NCBI RefSeq assembly: GCF_018860805.1
Contig: NZ_JAHKQR010000001.1
Coordinates: 345,158-409,157 of the forward strand
Length of the DNA stretch: 64,000 bases
From: Aestuariibacter sp. A3R04
GTDB taxonomy: Bacteria; Pseudomonadota; Gammaproteobacteria; Enterobacterales; Alteromonadaceae
Direction: 5' to 3'
Shown here one piece after another: positions 34,606-42,658 of the stretch. The translations under genes and the position numbers were made by a program. Under the pieces are notes generated by a model. It was not told the origin of the DNA. It ran no database searches and saw only the letters and a list, made by a program, of their open reading frames with translations. The first letter of the stretch is position 1, and the number at the start of each line of letters is the position of its first letter.

Positions 34606-35361
34606 GTGCCTGTGACTGTGGTGAGTCGAAGTGATGTCGGGAAAGTTAGAAAGAATAACGAAGATGCATTTTGGTTTGCGCCCTTACCTGAGCCTCCGTC
34701 GTTAGTACTCTCACTGGTAAGTGACGGCGTGGGAGGAAAAGAATTCGGCGAAATTGCCAGCGCCAAGACGTGCGACGTCTTCGAGGAGCTGGTGAATACG
34801 AATAAACTAAAAATGGCTGCAGACCCTGACATGCGTGGCCCCATGCTTGATATGAGCGCGCGCCGAGCACACCAGGAAATTGCGGCCATGGGACAGGAAA
34901 ATAAAGACTACGCGGGAATGGCATGCACGCTGGTGTGTGTGTTGGCTGACGAAGACAAAGTGGGCTGGGTGTGCGTGGGTGACAGCCGTATTTACCATTG
35001 GCGGAGCGGGGAGCTAAGCCAAATATCTGAAGATCAAACGGTTGCCATGGCCTTGTATAAAGAAGGTCGCATTCAACAGGCTGATATCGCCACGCATCCT
35101 GATAAAAATACGCTGATGTACTGTCTCGGGGTAGAAGGCGTAAATAATCCTATCGCCCCGGATAGTGGGGTATTTTACTGGCAAGCGGGTGACAAAATAT
35201 TGCTTTGCAGCGATGGTCTTACCGACATGGTAGACAACAGTACTATTGCGTCAATTTTAGCGTATTCTCCCACACAAGCGCTGGATGCGTTAATTGGTGC
35301 TGCTCTGGCGGCAGGTGGTAAAGACAACATTACCGTGTCGGTATTAGAAAATACGGGCTGA
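34606..35361 (+). CDS. PP2C-type Ser/Thr protein phosphatase
   Basis: A 251-residue cytoplasmic phosphatase of the PppA/Stp type. Motifs in order are SDVGKVRKNNEDAFW (residues 9-23), LVSDGVGG, GMACTLVCVLA, CVGDSRIYHW, LLCSDGLTD and GGKDNIT; all metal-binding Asp positions are present. The start is GTG just after the FHA stop, with GGGGAG about 11 bases upstream; no ATG occurs before the first motif. It would reverse phosphorylation by the kinase at 43.8 kb. In type VI secretion the same enzyme class forms a kinase/phosphatase/FHA set. Confidence 0.93.
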   Translation: MPVTVVSRSDVGKVRKNNEDAFWFAPLPEPPSLVLSLVSDGVGGKEFGEIASAKTCDVFEELVNTNKLKMAADPDMRGPMLDMSARRAHQEIAAMGQENKDYAGMACTLVCVLADEDKVGWVCVGDSRIYHWRSGELSQISEDQTVAMALYKEGRIQQADIATHPDKNTLMYCLGVEGVNNPIAPDSGVFYWQAGDKILLCSDGLTDMVDNSTIASILAYSPTQALDALIGAALAAGGKDNITVSVLENTG

Positions 35362-35526
35362 GTTGTATAGTTATTTAAGGCGGTTCTTTCATTTTGTAAA
35401 TGAACACGCGATTAAATTCACTGCTTGGTATAGCGGCTTATCAAAGCTATTCAAGCTAAATGGAAAAAACTGCCAAGTGTTTTCATAAGCAATGGTAGTA
35501 ACGAATAGAAAATTTAAGGAACTATT

Positions 35527-36441
35527 ATGCGTCACTTATTCAAAACACTGGCTTTAACCCTTACGCTCGGCCTATGTGCAGTGCCTGCCACAGCCGCAGA
35601 TAACCCAAATTTGCTAGTGATGGGCGAAGACGCCGATGAAGACTCAGTACCCAGAAACAGCCGCGTCTTTAAGCGGGTAGTCAATGCACTGCAAAGCCAA
35701 ATGAACTATTACAGCTTTGATGTGTACGATGAAACTTTTGTGACTATGGACAACTTCAAACAAGGCCGGGTAAGACGCACTGACGCTGAGTTGTATGATA
35801 TCGCTCGTTCTGTGAAGCGTCCGCCCATTGATGTCGTTGTGGTGTTCACCATGTATGCCAGTGCGCAAAAGAAGGATTATACCACCAAAGTTAAAGCGCG
35901 CATTGAAGGGCGAATGATTAACGCGAAAACCGGTAAGTTTGTCGACAATTTCGAAGTGGATAGCGGCAAATTCTGGAATGCGCCGAATGATTGCAACCGC
36001 GAATGTATCCTTGAAACTGTGGGTGATAAGGCCAAGATTCTGGGAGATGAACTGGGCTCTGTATTGGCTGAAAAACTCGACTGGTTAGTGGAGGATAATG
36101 GTTCTGATAGCGATAAAGATCGCAGTGCAACCAACGGTATGGTGACCGACTACTACCTGGTGTTCGACGGGTTCAGTGCTGAAGACTTCATGGACATTGA
36201 AGAATACCTGGTTATCTTCAGTGGCTATGACTCCCATCGCCCTACTGAGCAGCGCCACACGCGAACGGAAGTCATGTATCGCTCTAGTATTGGCACGGCG
36301 AAATTAAGCCGAAACTTGAAAAAAATGCTGGGCGAGCTGGATATGCGTGCAACGGTAACGTTTGAAGGTAACACGTATACCCTGAAACGCATTACCCGTC
36401 GCGGTGAAAATCGCAAGCCCTCAGAAGATGGTGGCTGGTAA
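35527..36441 (+). CDS. Exported paralog-family protein 2 (C-x3-C family)
   Basis: A 304-residue protein with a signal peptide (residues 1-23, ending PATAA). The N-terminal domain has NLLVMGEDADEDSVP, IDVVVVFTMYAS, ARIEGRMINAKTGKFVDNF, the Cys pair DCNREC and LGDELGSVLAEKLDW. The C-terminal domain (about 200-290) starts YYLVFDGFSAEDFMDIEEYL and closely matches the protein at 37.1 kb. The protein ends GGW. AAGGA precedes the ATG. A 165-bp gap before it, AT-rich, may hold a promoter. Function unknown. Confidence 0.82.
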   Translation: MRHLFKTLALTLTLGLCAVPATAADNPNLLVMGEDADEDSVPRNSRVFKRVVNALQSQMNYYSFDVYDETFVTMDNFKQGRVRRTDAELYDIARSVKRPPIDVVVVFTMYASAQKKDYTTKVKARIEGRMINAKTGKFVDNFEVDSGKFWNAPNDCNRECILETVGDKAKILGDELGSVLAEKLDWLVEDNGSDSDKDRSATNGMVTDYYLVFDGFSAEDFMDIEEYLVIFSGYDSHRPTEQRHTRTEVMYRSSIGTAKLSRNLKKMLGELDMRATVTFEGNTYTLKRITRRGENRKPSEDGGW

Positions 36442-36456
36442 GGCGGCATCAACAAA

Positions 36457-37032
36457 ATGAAGTACATTGGTTACCTCACTTCGGCACTGCTAATTAGCGG
36501 TGCCAGCCTTTTCTGCTCATTGAGCGCAGCACAAGACGATGGCTTTAAATCTATCGCTGATATAGAAGCAGCGCTTAACCCGTTAGAAACAATTGCAAAT
36601 TACGATGGCGTGCGCATGAGTATCGATCTTGATATTCGCTTCGCTCTTAATTCAGCCACATTAACCGACAGCGCTAAGGAACAGGTGGCAGCGCTGGGAA
36701 AAGCGCTGGCAGGTTCTGCGCTTGCTAAGTGCGAGATAACCCTCATCGGGCATACGGATGCGTCAGGTAGTGCAGAAAACAATTTGTCTTTATCGGCTGC
36801 AAGGGCAACAGCAGTCAAGCAAACTCTCGTAGACAGTTACGGGGTAAGTGAAAACAAGCTAACCGCAATTGGAAAAGGTGAAACGGCTTTGCTGGAAGGC
36901 TTAGCGAAGAACGATGCTCGTCATCGCCGTGTTCAGGTGGCGTTGTCACACCCTGAAGCCTGTAAATTGGCGGTAAAGTCTGCCGATCAGGAACACAACG
37001 ACGAACGCGGCAACGTTGATATCGAGTGGTAA
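36457..37032 (+). CDS. OmpA-like peptidoglycan-binding protein
   Basis: A 191-residue exported protein with a signal peptide (ISGASLFCSLSAA) and an OmpA C-terminal domain from about residue 50: DIRFALNSATLTDSAKEQV, then ITLIGHTDASGSAENNLSLS and RAT...VKQTLV...GVSENKLTAIGKGE. The Asp and Arg that bind the peptidoglycan peptide in this family are in GHTDASG and NDARHRRVQ. It tethers to the cell wall and lies between two paralog-family genes, so it may anchor them. The tail ends GNVDIEW, like the two proteases of the locus. Confidence 0.9.
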   Translation: MKYIGYLTSALLISGASLFCSLSAAQDDGFKSIADIEAALNPLETIANYDGVRMSIDLDIRFALNSATLTDSAKEQVAALGKALAGSALAKCEITLIGHTDASGSAENNLSLSAARATAVKQTLVDSYGVSENKLTAIGKGETALLEGLAKNDARHRRVQVALSHPEACKLAVKSADQEHNDERGNVDIEW

Positions 37033-37085
37033 AACGTCCAAAGCTTTTTATAGCCGCGGGTACACGACATTTATCAGGAACAGAT

Positions 37086-37982
37086 ATGAAAAAGCTACTT
37101 ACCTTACTGTTTATCACATGCCTCAGCGCATGCGCCAGCAAAGACACCCGGGTACAGCCGGTTAACGTTATGATTTTGGTACAGGACGATAGTGCCGACG
37201 CTTTACCTCATTCTCATCAGGCTGTAAAACGACTCATTAGCGACGTGTCTGGTGATTTAGCTCACCATGGTGTGAATGTATACGATAATCGGTCTGAATT
37301 TAACTACAATGGCACCCATGACAAAGCTATGCTTCTGGATATGGCCCGCAGTTATCGGCGAGCGGCAATTGACTTCGTCGTTATCCTTTCCACAGACGCA
37401 AAAGTTACCCGCAGTAATTACACTACCCGTGTCAGTGCTGATGTGTTTGGACAAACTATTGAGGTGGGCTCTGGCAGGGTACACGGGTCGTTTACTGCCG
37501 AAGGCGCCACACAAAACGGCAGCGACAATTGTCCTGCCCGTTGTGTGAATAGCCTTTTAGTCGGTTCACTAACGCTTGTTTCCGATGAAGTTAGTGAGCA
37601 CATACTTTCTACATTGCCTACGAGCTATGTGTCAAAAACGCCCCGGAGAAAAAGCCCCGCGCCGGTGAAATCAGATGGCCCTGAAGCCGTGGAATTTACC
37701 CTGGTATTCTCTGGCTTTAACTTTCAGGAAATGGAAGATATTGAACGTTACCTGCCTGTTTTTTCCGGCTACAGCCACATGCGCTACGTCGATTCCAGTC
37801 AGAATTACGCAGAAATTCACTATGTTGCCGCTATTAGCCGAAACAAGCTGACGCAAAATCTGAATCGCGTGTTGTCTGAGCTAGATCTTAACGGTCGCGT
37901 GCGGTTGACGGGCAATACGGCAAACGTTATGAAATCCACGCACAACGCCAAACTCGACGATCTACATAGCTGGGAAGAGTAG
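37086..37982 (+). CDS. Lipoprotein paralog-family protein 3 (C-x3-C family)
   Basis: A 298-residue lipoprotein with lipobox LSAC at residues 14-17. The body has the family layout: VNVMILVQDDSAD, IDFVVILSTDAKV, a region VEVGSGRVHGSF-like around residue 140, the Cys pair NCPARC, and a C-terminal domain FTLVFSGFNFQEMEDIERYL closely matching the protein at 35.5 kb. Ser follows the lipobox Cys at +3 (ASK), with no Asp at +2, so outer-membrane sorting is expected. AGGA precedes the ATG; an upstream in-frame ATG overlapping the OmpA-like gene is less likely. Confidence 0.82.
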   Translation: MKKLLTLLFITCLSACASKDTRVQPVNVMILVQDDSADALPHSHQAVKRLISDVSGDLAHHGVNVYDNRSEFNYNGTHDKAMLLDMARSYRRAAIDFVVILSTDAKVTRSNYTTRVSADVFGQTIEVGSGRVHGSFTAEGATQNGSDNCPARCVNSLLVGSLTLVSDEVSEHILSTLPTSYVSKTPRRKSPAPVKSDGPEAVEFTLVFSGFNFQEMEDIERYLPVFSGYSHMRYVDSSQNYAEIHYVAAISRNKLTQNLNRVLSELDLNGRVRLTGNTANVMKSTHNAKLDDLHSWEE

Positions 37983-38101
37983 TGGCTGAGCCGCTGGCAC
38001 AAGAAGATGATATAGAAGCCTGGCGGCCTAGCAGCGAACAACGAGCGTATTCCCTGAGCAAAAAGGTATTGATGGACGCACACTGTAGTAAACATGGATA
38101 G
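37982..38101 (+). CDS. Possible 39-residue ORF coupled by TAGTG
   Basis: A GTG overlaps the last base of the preceding stop and opens a frame starting VAEPLAQEDDIEAW and ending CSKHG. The gene would be translationally coupled, but no independent ribosome binding site or similarity supports it. It could equally be a remnant of a longer gene cut by the minus-strand pair that follows. Confidence 0.22.
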   Translation: MAEPLAQEDDIEAWRPSSEQRAYSLSKKVLMDAHCSKHG

Positions 38102-38131
38102 CTCGCCGCGACAGACTTCACGCAAAGAAGG

Positions 38132-38440
38132 CTAGTCTTCCGGGCCATCCAGGGTAAAGATAAGATGCCTGCGCACATCTTTAAGTACCACACCTTTTTT
38201 CAACAGGGCAGCGCTTAAGCGCCTTTGCCATTTCTTAAGTTCAGGCTCGGCGGCTGCCAGTGCTGCCTCATCGTCAAATTGGAAACGCAACAGCAATGAA
38301 TCGGGGAAGTGATGATATTGCAAGTCAAACCAGCACTGTACCATCCCCTGGAGTTCTTCTCTGCCTTGCGCTTCGAGGGTATCCGCAACGCTAAATACCA
38401 CCGCCTGTTGTTTGCGCTGTACCGCAGATAATGGCTTCAT
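38132..38440 (-). CDS. Small hypothetical protein downstream of YaeQ
   Basis: A 102-residue soluble protein, helical at the start (VQRKQQAVVFSVADTLEAQG) with later strands SLLLRFQFDD and RRHLIFTLDG. No signal peptide or known domain. Its ATG overlaps the end of yaeQ by four bases, so the two are co-transcribed against the direction of the surrounding block. The ending DGPED and the YaeQ ending suggest nothing about function. Confidence 0.7.
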   Translation of the reverse strand: MKPLSAVQRKQQAVVFSVADTLEAQGREELQGMVQCWFDLQYHHFPDSLLLRFQFDDEAALAAAEPELKKWQRRLSAALLKKGVVLKDVRRHLIFTLDGPED

Positions 38441-38988
38441 TGCAGACGTTTCTCTATAGAGATTTCCACGCTTTCGGTAGTCTCAGGGCCTTCAATGGTA
38501 AGCCACATTTGCCCGTCTTGTATGGTTACCTGAATTTGCATCGACCGCTGTACTGCGCCGGCCAGGGATGCCGCCAGATGCTCGGGTAAAGTAAATACAG
38601 ACAGGTTCTTTCTGGTTTGCAGCTTGTTGGCCTCTTTTTTCCACCACACGTCAAAGCTGTTATCAGCATAAGCGTAAACCATCATGTGCTGACTTTGGTT
38701 GCAGCCTTTTTTGATGCGCTGATCAGACGGTTGGCCGAGTTCTATCCACAGCTCAATGTCGTCGCTGTAACTTTTTAGCCATAAATCGGGCACGTCGTCG
38801 TCTGACAATCCTTTGGTAAATTGCAGTCTTTCATGGGCGTTAGCTATAAAGGCGATGATCCGCAGCATCATGCGCTCGTCGTTCTCTGAAGGGTGGCGTG
38901 CAATGGTGAGGTTGTGGTCATTGTAGTAGTTGCGATCCATATCAGTTATCGATAGGTCAGCTTTAAAAATAGTTGCTTTAAGTGCCAT
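38437..38988 (-). CDS. yaeQ: YaeQ family protein
   Basis: A 183-residue protein of the YaeQ family, a PD-(D/E)xK-like fold of unclear function. The conserved opening is ALKATIFKADLSITDMDRNYY, followed by HPSENDERMMLRIIAF, LWLKSYSDDIELWIELGQP and the C-terminal LSVFTLPEHLAASLAG. The internal ATG was chosen because the conserved N-terminus begins there; the 34 residues of the longer frame look non-coding. Together with the small downstream gene it interrupts the + strand block, and may be older core-genome content. Confidence 0.9.
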   Translation of the reverse strand: MALKATIFKADLSITDMDRNYYNDHNLTIARHPSENDERMMLRIIAFIANAHERLQFTKGLSDDDVPDLWLKSYSDDIELWIELGQPSDQRIKKGCNQSQHMMVYAYADNSFDVWWKKEANKLQTRKNLSVFTLPEHLAASLAGAVQRSMQIQVTIQDGQMWLTIEGPETTESVEISIEKRLQ

Positions 38989-39185
38989 GGTGGTTCCGAT
39001 TCGTAAGAGGTATCGCGCTTTGCGGCGTATAGTATCAGTTAACGTCTGTTTTCTCTCCTGCACGCCATAAATTTCCTCAAACCCTTTCATATTTGCATTT
39101 GACGACTTCAGGCTGAAGTACCTGAAGTGAATAGATAACGCCTAAGCGTGAAAGAATACGTTTTTTATCACTAAGGGGAAGCACC

Positions 39186-39779
39186 ATGGCTAAGAAAACC
39201 TGCGATCATTGTTTCGGCGTCGGCACTATCGAAAGCGGAAGTTACGAGCATTGTGCAAGTTGCGGCGGCTCTGGGCACGGCAGCTACACTAATGTGTCTT
39301 GTATGAGCTGTCACGGCAGCGGTAAGTCAACCATGCCTGCTCGGGAAACCTGCTGGCACTGTCATGGCGCTGGCAGCGTTGATGTGCCGGACGCTCCCAT
39401 GCCTCCGGTAAAAACAGGCCCCCGTACAACAGTAAAACCCAAAGAAGAAATCAGAAAGCCGCGCACCTCAGCACAAACATCAACACAGCAAAACCCAAAT
39501 AAGGTTTCTGAAGAAATTGGTGGCCTTGCAGTACTGTTTGCCATTATTGGTGCAGTGATCCTGTGGAATGACAACAACAACCTGAACATAGTGCAAATAG
39601 CGTTGGCCGGAGGCGTTTTCTTTATCGCATCTTACGTGGGGCTTTTTCTCCTTTATTACGCCATCAAGGTTGTGGCGTTTGTTATCCAGGTTGCTTTTGT
39701 TGGGGCAATCATTGTTATTGCCTGCAACGCCATGGGCTTTCAGTGGGCAAAAGAGATTATTTCGTTACTTCCTTCCTGA
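39186..39779 (+). CDS. Membrane protein with four DnaJ-type zinc motifs
   Basis: A 197-residue protein. The N-terminal 65 residues hold four CxxCxGxG motifs (CDHCFGVG, CASCGGSG, CMSCHGSG, CWHCHGAG), as in the cysteine-rich domain of DnaJ, so two zinc ions are expected. There is no J domain. After a Pro/Lys-rich linker come about three membrane segments (residues 114-190, for example GGLAVLFAIIGAVIL and VFFIASYVGLFLLYYAI). A holdase or assembly factor at the membrane is possible. GGGGAAG precedes the ATG. It opens the second half of the block after the yaeQ interruption. Confidence 0.82.
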   Translation: MAKKTCDHCFGVGTIESGSYEHCASCGGSGHGSYTNVSCMSCHGSGKSTMPARETCWHCHGAGSVDVPDAPMPPVKTGPRTTVKPKEEIRKPRTSAQTSTQQNPNKVSEEIGGLAVLFAIIGAVILWNDNNNLNIVQIALAGGVFFIASYVGLFLLYYAIKVVAFVIQVAFVGAIIVIACNAMGFQWAKEIISLLPS

Positions 39780-39839
39780 GCAGAACAAAAAAACCTCAAA
39801 GCATTTCATAACGCTAAGTGTACCAACCAAAAGGACAAG

Positions 39840-40373
39840 ATGATGAAAAAGATAGCTCTCGTAAAATCGAAATCCCAGCATGTAAAACTCGTGGCGGGTG
39901 TGGCAATGGCGCTGGCTTTGTCAGCTTGCTCCAGCACAGAAAGCACGCATACCGGCCAGGTTATAGACACAGCCTGTGTGGACCGCGCGAGTAACATGGC
40001 AGCACACGCCGAAACGAGTCGTTCTGCTGCACAAATGCGTTCGTCTGCTAATGCAATACAGCATTGCATAGCCAACCCGCTACCGCCCTCATTAAACGAC
40101 GAAGATACACAAGCGGTGATGCAGGTAATGGCGATTTCGGCACTTACCTACATGAAAGCCGGCGAGTTGGACGCCGCGGCGGCACAAATGCAGCGCTTTG
40201 AAACTCACTTTCCCGGGCAGGACTTGTATTTGCCTGATTACACCTCGTTCCGCGACACGGTAACAGCCCTGATTGGCGGCAGCCACTTGAGCACCCAGGA
40301 GCTGGCGTCGCTGAACATCAGCCGAGAGCTACGGCGGGAAATTGAACGTCAGCAGTACTGGTTAACCCACTAA
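39840..40373 (+). CDS. Lipoprotein of unknown function
   Basis: A 177-residue lipoprotein: two adjacent ATGs are possible starts, with AAGGACAAG just before. The signal ends in lipobox LSAC, followed by SSTEST. The mature part is helical with two Cys (IDTACVDRA, IQHCIANP) and a TPR-like stretch LTYMKAGELDAAAAQMQRFE. It precedes an exported coiled-coil protein by 11 bases in the same operon. Confidence 0.78.
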   Translation: MMKKIALVKSKSQHVKLVAGVAMALALSACSSTESTHTGQVIDTACVDRASNMAAHAETSRSAAQMRSSANAIQHCIANPLPPSLNDEDTQAVMQVMAISALTYMKAGELDAAAAQMQRFETHFPGQDLYLPDYTSFRDTVTALIGGSHLSTQELASLNISRELRREIERQQYWLTH

Positions 40374-40384
40374 GGAGCAACACT

Positions 40385-41257
40385 ATGAAACAGCGCATTG
40401 TAAAAACAGGCGGCGTAAAAGCCACAGTAGCCATGGTTGCTTTGGTGGTGATGTCTAACCTGGCTTCGGCCAGTGAATGGAAGCCAGAGGCGAGCGACAG
40501 GTTAATAAAGCTACCTGCCAACATCATAGAAAAACGTGTGGAAAAAGATTTTAGCGTTTCGCCTATGGCTCAGAGGCTGGCAGATATTGACGGTCAGATG
40601 TCAGATAAAACGACCCGCATCGCCCAATTGCAAGAAGCATTGCAGCAAACCAGTGGTGACGCCAGAGTGAACATCAAGTATGAACTGGTTCAGCAAAAAT
40701 CGGATTTTCTCGACCTGCTGCAGGAAAGTCACGCGCTGCGCAAGCAAGCGGCGACACAGAAACAAGGTGTCTATCAGGATGTGTTACAGCAGTATCGCAA
40801 TCAGCATGGTAAAGCGCAGCACCCCGACCGTTTGCAGCTTCAGCAAAAACAACAATCGGCACTGGCCAGAATGGAACAGGTGATGGCGCAGGTCGATCAG
40901 AACCTGATGCATGCTGGCTTCAATGAAAGTAGTCCTTACGCCGACGAATACGCGCAGAATGTGGCTAACATTGACCGGCTTCGAGAGAAAATTGCCACGC
41001 ACAAAGCAAACGCATCGCCCATGTTGAATGGGGCAGAGGTGAGTTCGGAAGAATACCTCCGCCAGTTACTGCTTAACATCTCTATGGAGCAGTCCTTACT
41101 GCACCAGGAAGGCGTGATGCTGGAATACATGGCCAGGATCGTAGCGCTGGATGCCCAGGAATTGGAATACCAGATTGCTTACGGCGAAGATGCTGATTTT
41201 ACCCGTACGCGCACCGTCAATAAGGCTGGCAAAGCCGTTGATTTGTTTACTTTATAA
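40385..41257 (+). CDS. Exported coiled-coil protein
   Basis: A 290-residue protein with a signal peptide (VAMVALVVMSNLASA) and long Gln/Glu/Lys-rich helices at about residues 55-240 that look like coiled coil (RIAQLQEALQQTSGDARV, then LQLQQKQQSALARMEQVMAQ). No known domain. AAGGAG lies 8 bases before the ATG. It lies between a lipoprotein and a small exported protein, upstream of the proton-channel-like gene, and could be a periplasmic strut or adaptor. Confidence 0.78.
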   Translation: MKQRIVKTGGVKATVAMVALVVMSNLASASEWKPEASDRLIKLPANIIEKRVEKDFSVSPMAQRLADIDGQMSDKTTRIAQLQEALQQTSGDARVNIKYELVQQKSDFLDLLQESHALRKQAATQKQGVYQDVLQQYRNQHGKAQHPDRLQLQQKQQSALARMEQVMAQVDQNLMHAGFNESSPYADEYAQNVANIDRLREKIATHKANASPMLNGAEVSSEEYLRQLLLNISMEQSLLHQEGVMLEYMARIVALDAQELEYQIAYGEDADFTRTRTVNKAGKAVDLFTL

Positions 41258-41268
41258 GGAACACCATT

Positions 41269-41685
41269 ATGAATATGAAAGCAAAAACACTTTCTACAAT
41301 AAAACTAATCACAGGGTTAGTCTTTGCCGCGTCTTTTGTATCAGGCGCCAGCCACGCGAACGCGTTATTTAGTCTGGAGAACCTCGAGCGCGAGCGAGCA
41401 GCCATGTTAAGTGCCATGACAGACACCTCCCTTGATATAAATGATCGCCAAAGCAAGGTGGCAATGAGTTTTAAGCGCATGGTGGATATCGAACGCATGG
41501 TGCTGCGCGATGAGCGAATCGCCCAAAGCGATAAGCTCATTGTGAAAAAGGCCTTCGATAACTACGACCTCACGTTTTTGGCTCACGCCAGTACAGAAGC
41601 AAACCGTGATGTATACAGCCACTGGCTGAGTACATTGAATATCACGGCTGAAACCATTGAGCGCAGTGAGCAGGGTGTACGCTAA
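41269..41685 (+). CDS. Small exported helical protein
   Basis: A 138-residue protein with a signal peptide (residues 1-28, TGLVFAASFVSGASHA) and a helical, charged body (SLENLERERAAMLSAMTD, then VDIERMVLRDERIAQSDK). AAGGA precedes the ATG by 7 bases. The stop overlaps the start of the next gene by one base (TAATG), tying it to the MotA/TolQ-like protein. Function unknown. Confidence 0.75.
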   Translation: MNMKAKTLSTIKLITGLVFAASFVSGASHANALFSLENLERERAAMLSAMTDTSLDINDRQSKVAMSFKRMVDIERMVLRDERIAQSDKLIVKKAFDNYDLTFLAHASTEANRDVYSHWLSTLNITAETIERSEQGVR

Positions 41686-42191
41686 TGATGGCCTTGTCCC
41701 AACCTAAACCACTGACGCTGTTCGGTAAATGGATGCTAACCGGCGGGGGCACGATTATCGTGTTACTTGCTACCGCAACCTACTTTACCAACATGTCGCT
41801 GCCTGATCTCATCAGCTGGGCACAACGAGTGTTTGGTTGGGGATTTGCCGGTTTTTACATCGCCCTGTTGGCGACAGGTGTGTTTGCCTGTCAGGCCATC
41901 CGGGCAAACAGACAAGCTGCCTATTATTGGGAAATTGCCCAGCAAGCCGGTAACGGTGTCGCCACACTAGCCCTGACATTTACCCTGTTGGGAATAAGCC
42001 TGGGCATTGGGGCGCTGTCTGAACAGCCACTGACCCCAGATACCATTCAAGACATCATAGGCGAATTAACGAAGCAGTTTTCTACTGCTTTTATGACCAC
42101 GGTGTTGGGTTTACCCACCGCAGCGCTGTTGCGCGCCTGGAGCAGTGTACGTTATCAGGCTGTATTGAGCCGCAAGGAGACTATCGAATGA
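41685..42191 (+). CDS. MotA/TolQ/ExbB-like membrane protein
   Basis: A 168-residue protein with four predicted helices (about 18-36, 52-72, 90-110, 130-150). Helices three and four match the proton-channel family: ALTFTLLGISLGIGAL parallels the APLLGLLGTVxG helix, and FSTAFMTTVLGLPTAALLRAW parallels the ALxTTxxGLxxAIPA helix with its Thr pair. It would be a minimal, divergent member lacking the large cytoplasmic loop. A partner of the MotB/TolR/ExbD type is expected; the 152-residue protein at 46.0 kb is a candidate. It overlaps both neighbours by a few bases. Assignment is by motif pattern only. Confidence 0.6.
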   Translation: MMALSQPKPLTLFGKWMLTGGGTIIVLLATATYFTNMSLPDLISWAQRVFGWGFAGFYIALLATGVFACQAIRANRQAAYYWEIAQQAGNGVATLALTFTLLGISLGIGALSEQPLTPDTIQDIIGELTKQFSTAFMTTVLGLPTAALLRAWSSVRYQAVLSRKETIE

Positions 42192-42658
42192 AAAAAATGA
42201 TATTTATAGCTGCCGTTGTAGGTGCAGGCGTGTATCTGCTCAGCCAGAATCACACGGGAATTGAATGGGTAGACGACACGGTGGCTAACACCAATATTCA
42301 GCAAACCACGGATGCGCTAATCGATGAAGTGGAAAAGCGTATTGCCGTGGTGAGAGAAGAGCAACATGCCGTACATCAGACTCACATAGACGCATTGCAA
42401 AAACGCATAGTGGAACTGGAACAGCAGGTAGCGGCTTTGGAAGGGTCTTCTCACCAGGTAAGCGATACGACCCCACTGGCCTATCAGCCGTTAAAACCAG
42501 TAAAGGGCGTGACATTAGATTCACAGAACGTATCCACTTACGTTGCTCCAATCGTACCGGACCGCCAGACCAGTACTGAGCGGCAGCGCGCCAACTTACA
42601 GGACATTGCTGAACGAATGCAAAACCTGTCTTTTTCAAGTTTGGGTAACGGGGGGTAA
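42188..42658 (+). CDS. Single-pass membrane coiled-coil protein
   Basis: A 156-residue protein with an N-terminal membrane helix (residues 3-19, MIFIAAVVGAGVYLLSQ) and a coiled-coil segment at about 45-90 (LIDEVEKRIAVVREEQHAV, HIDALQKRIVELEQQVAALE), then a polar tail. AAGGAG precedes the ATG, which overlaps the upstream gene by four bases. Placed directly after the proton-channel-like gene, it may be a stator-type or linker subunit. No known domain. Confidence 0.78.
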   Translation: MKKMIFIAAVVGAGVYLLSQNHTGIEWVDDTVANTNIQQTTDALIDEVEKRIAVVREEQHAVHQTHIDALQKRIVELEQQVAALEGSSHQVSDTTPLAYQPLKPVKGVTLDSQNVSTYVAPIVPDRQTSTERQRANLQDIAERMQNLSFSSLGNGG

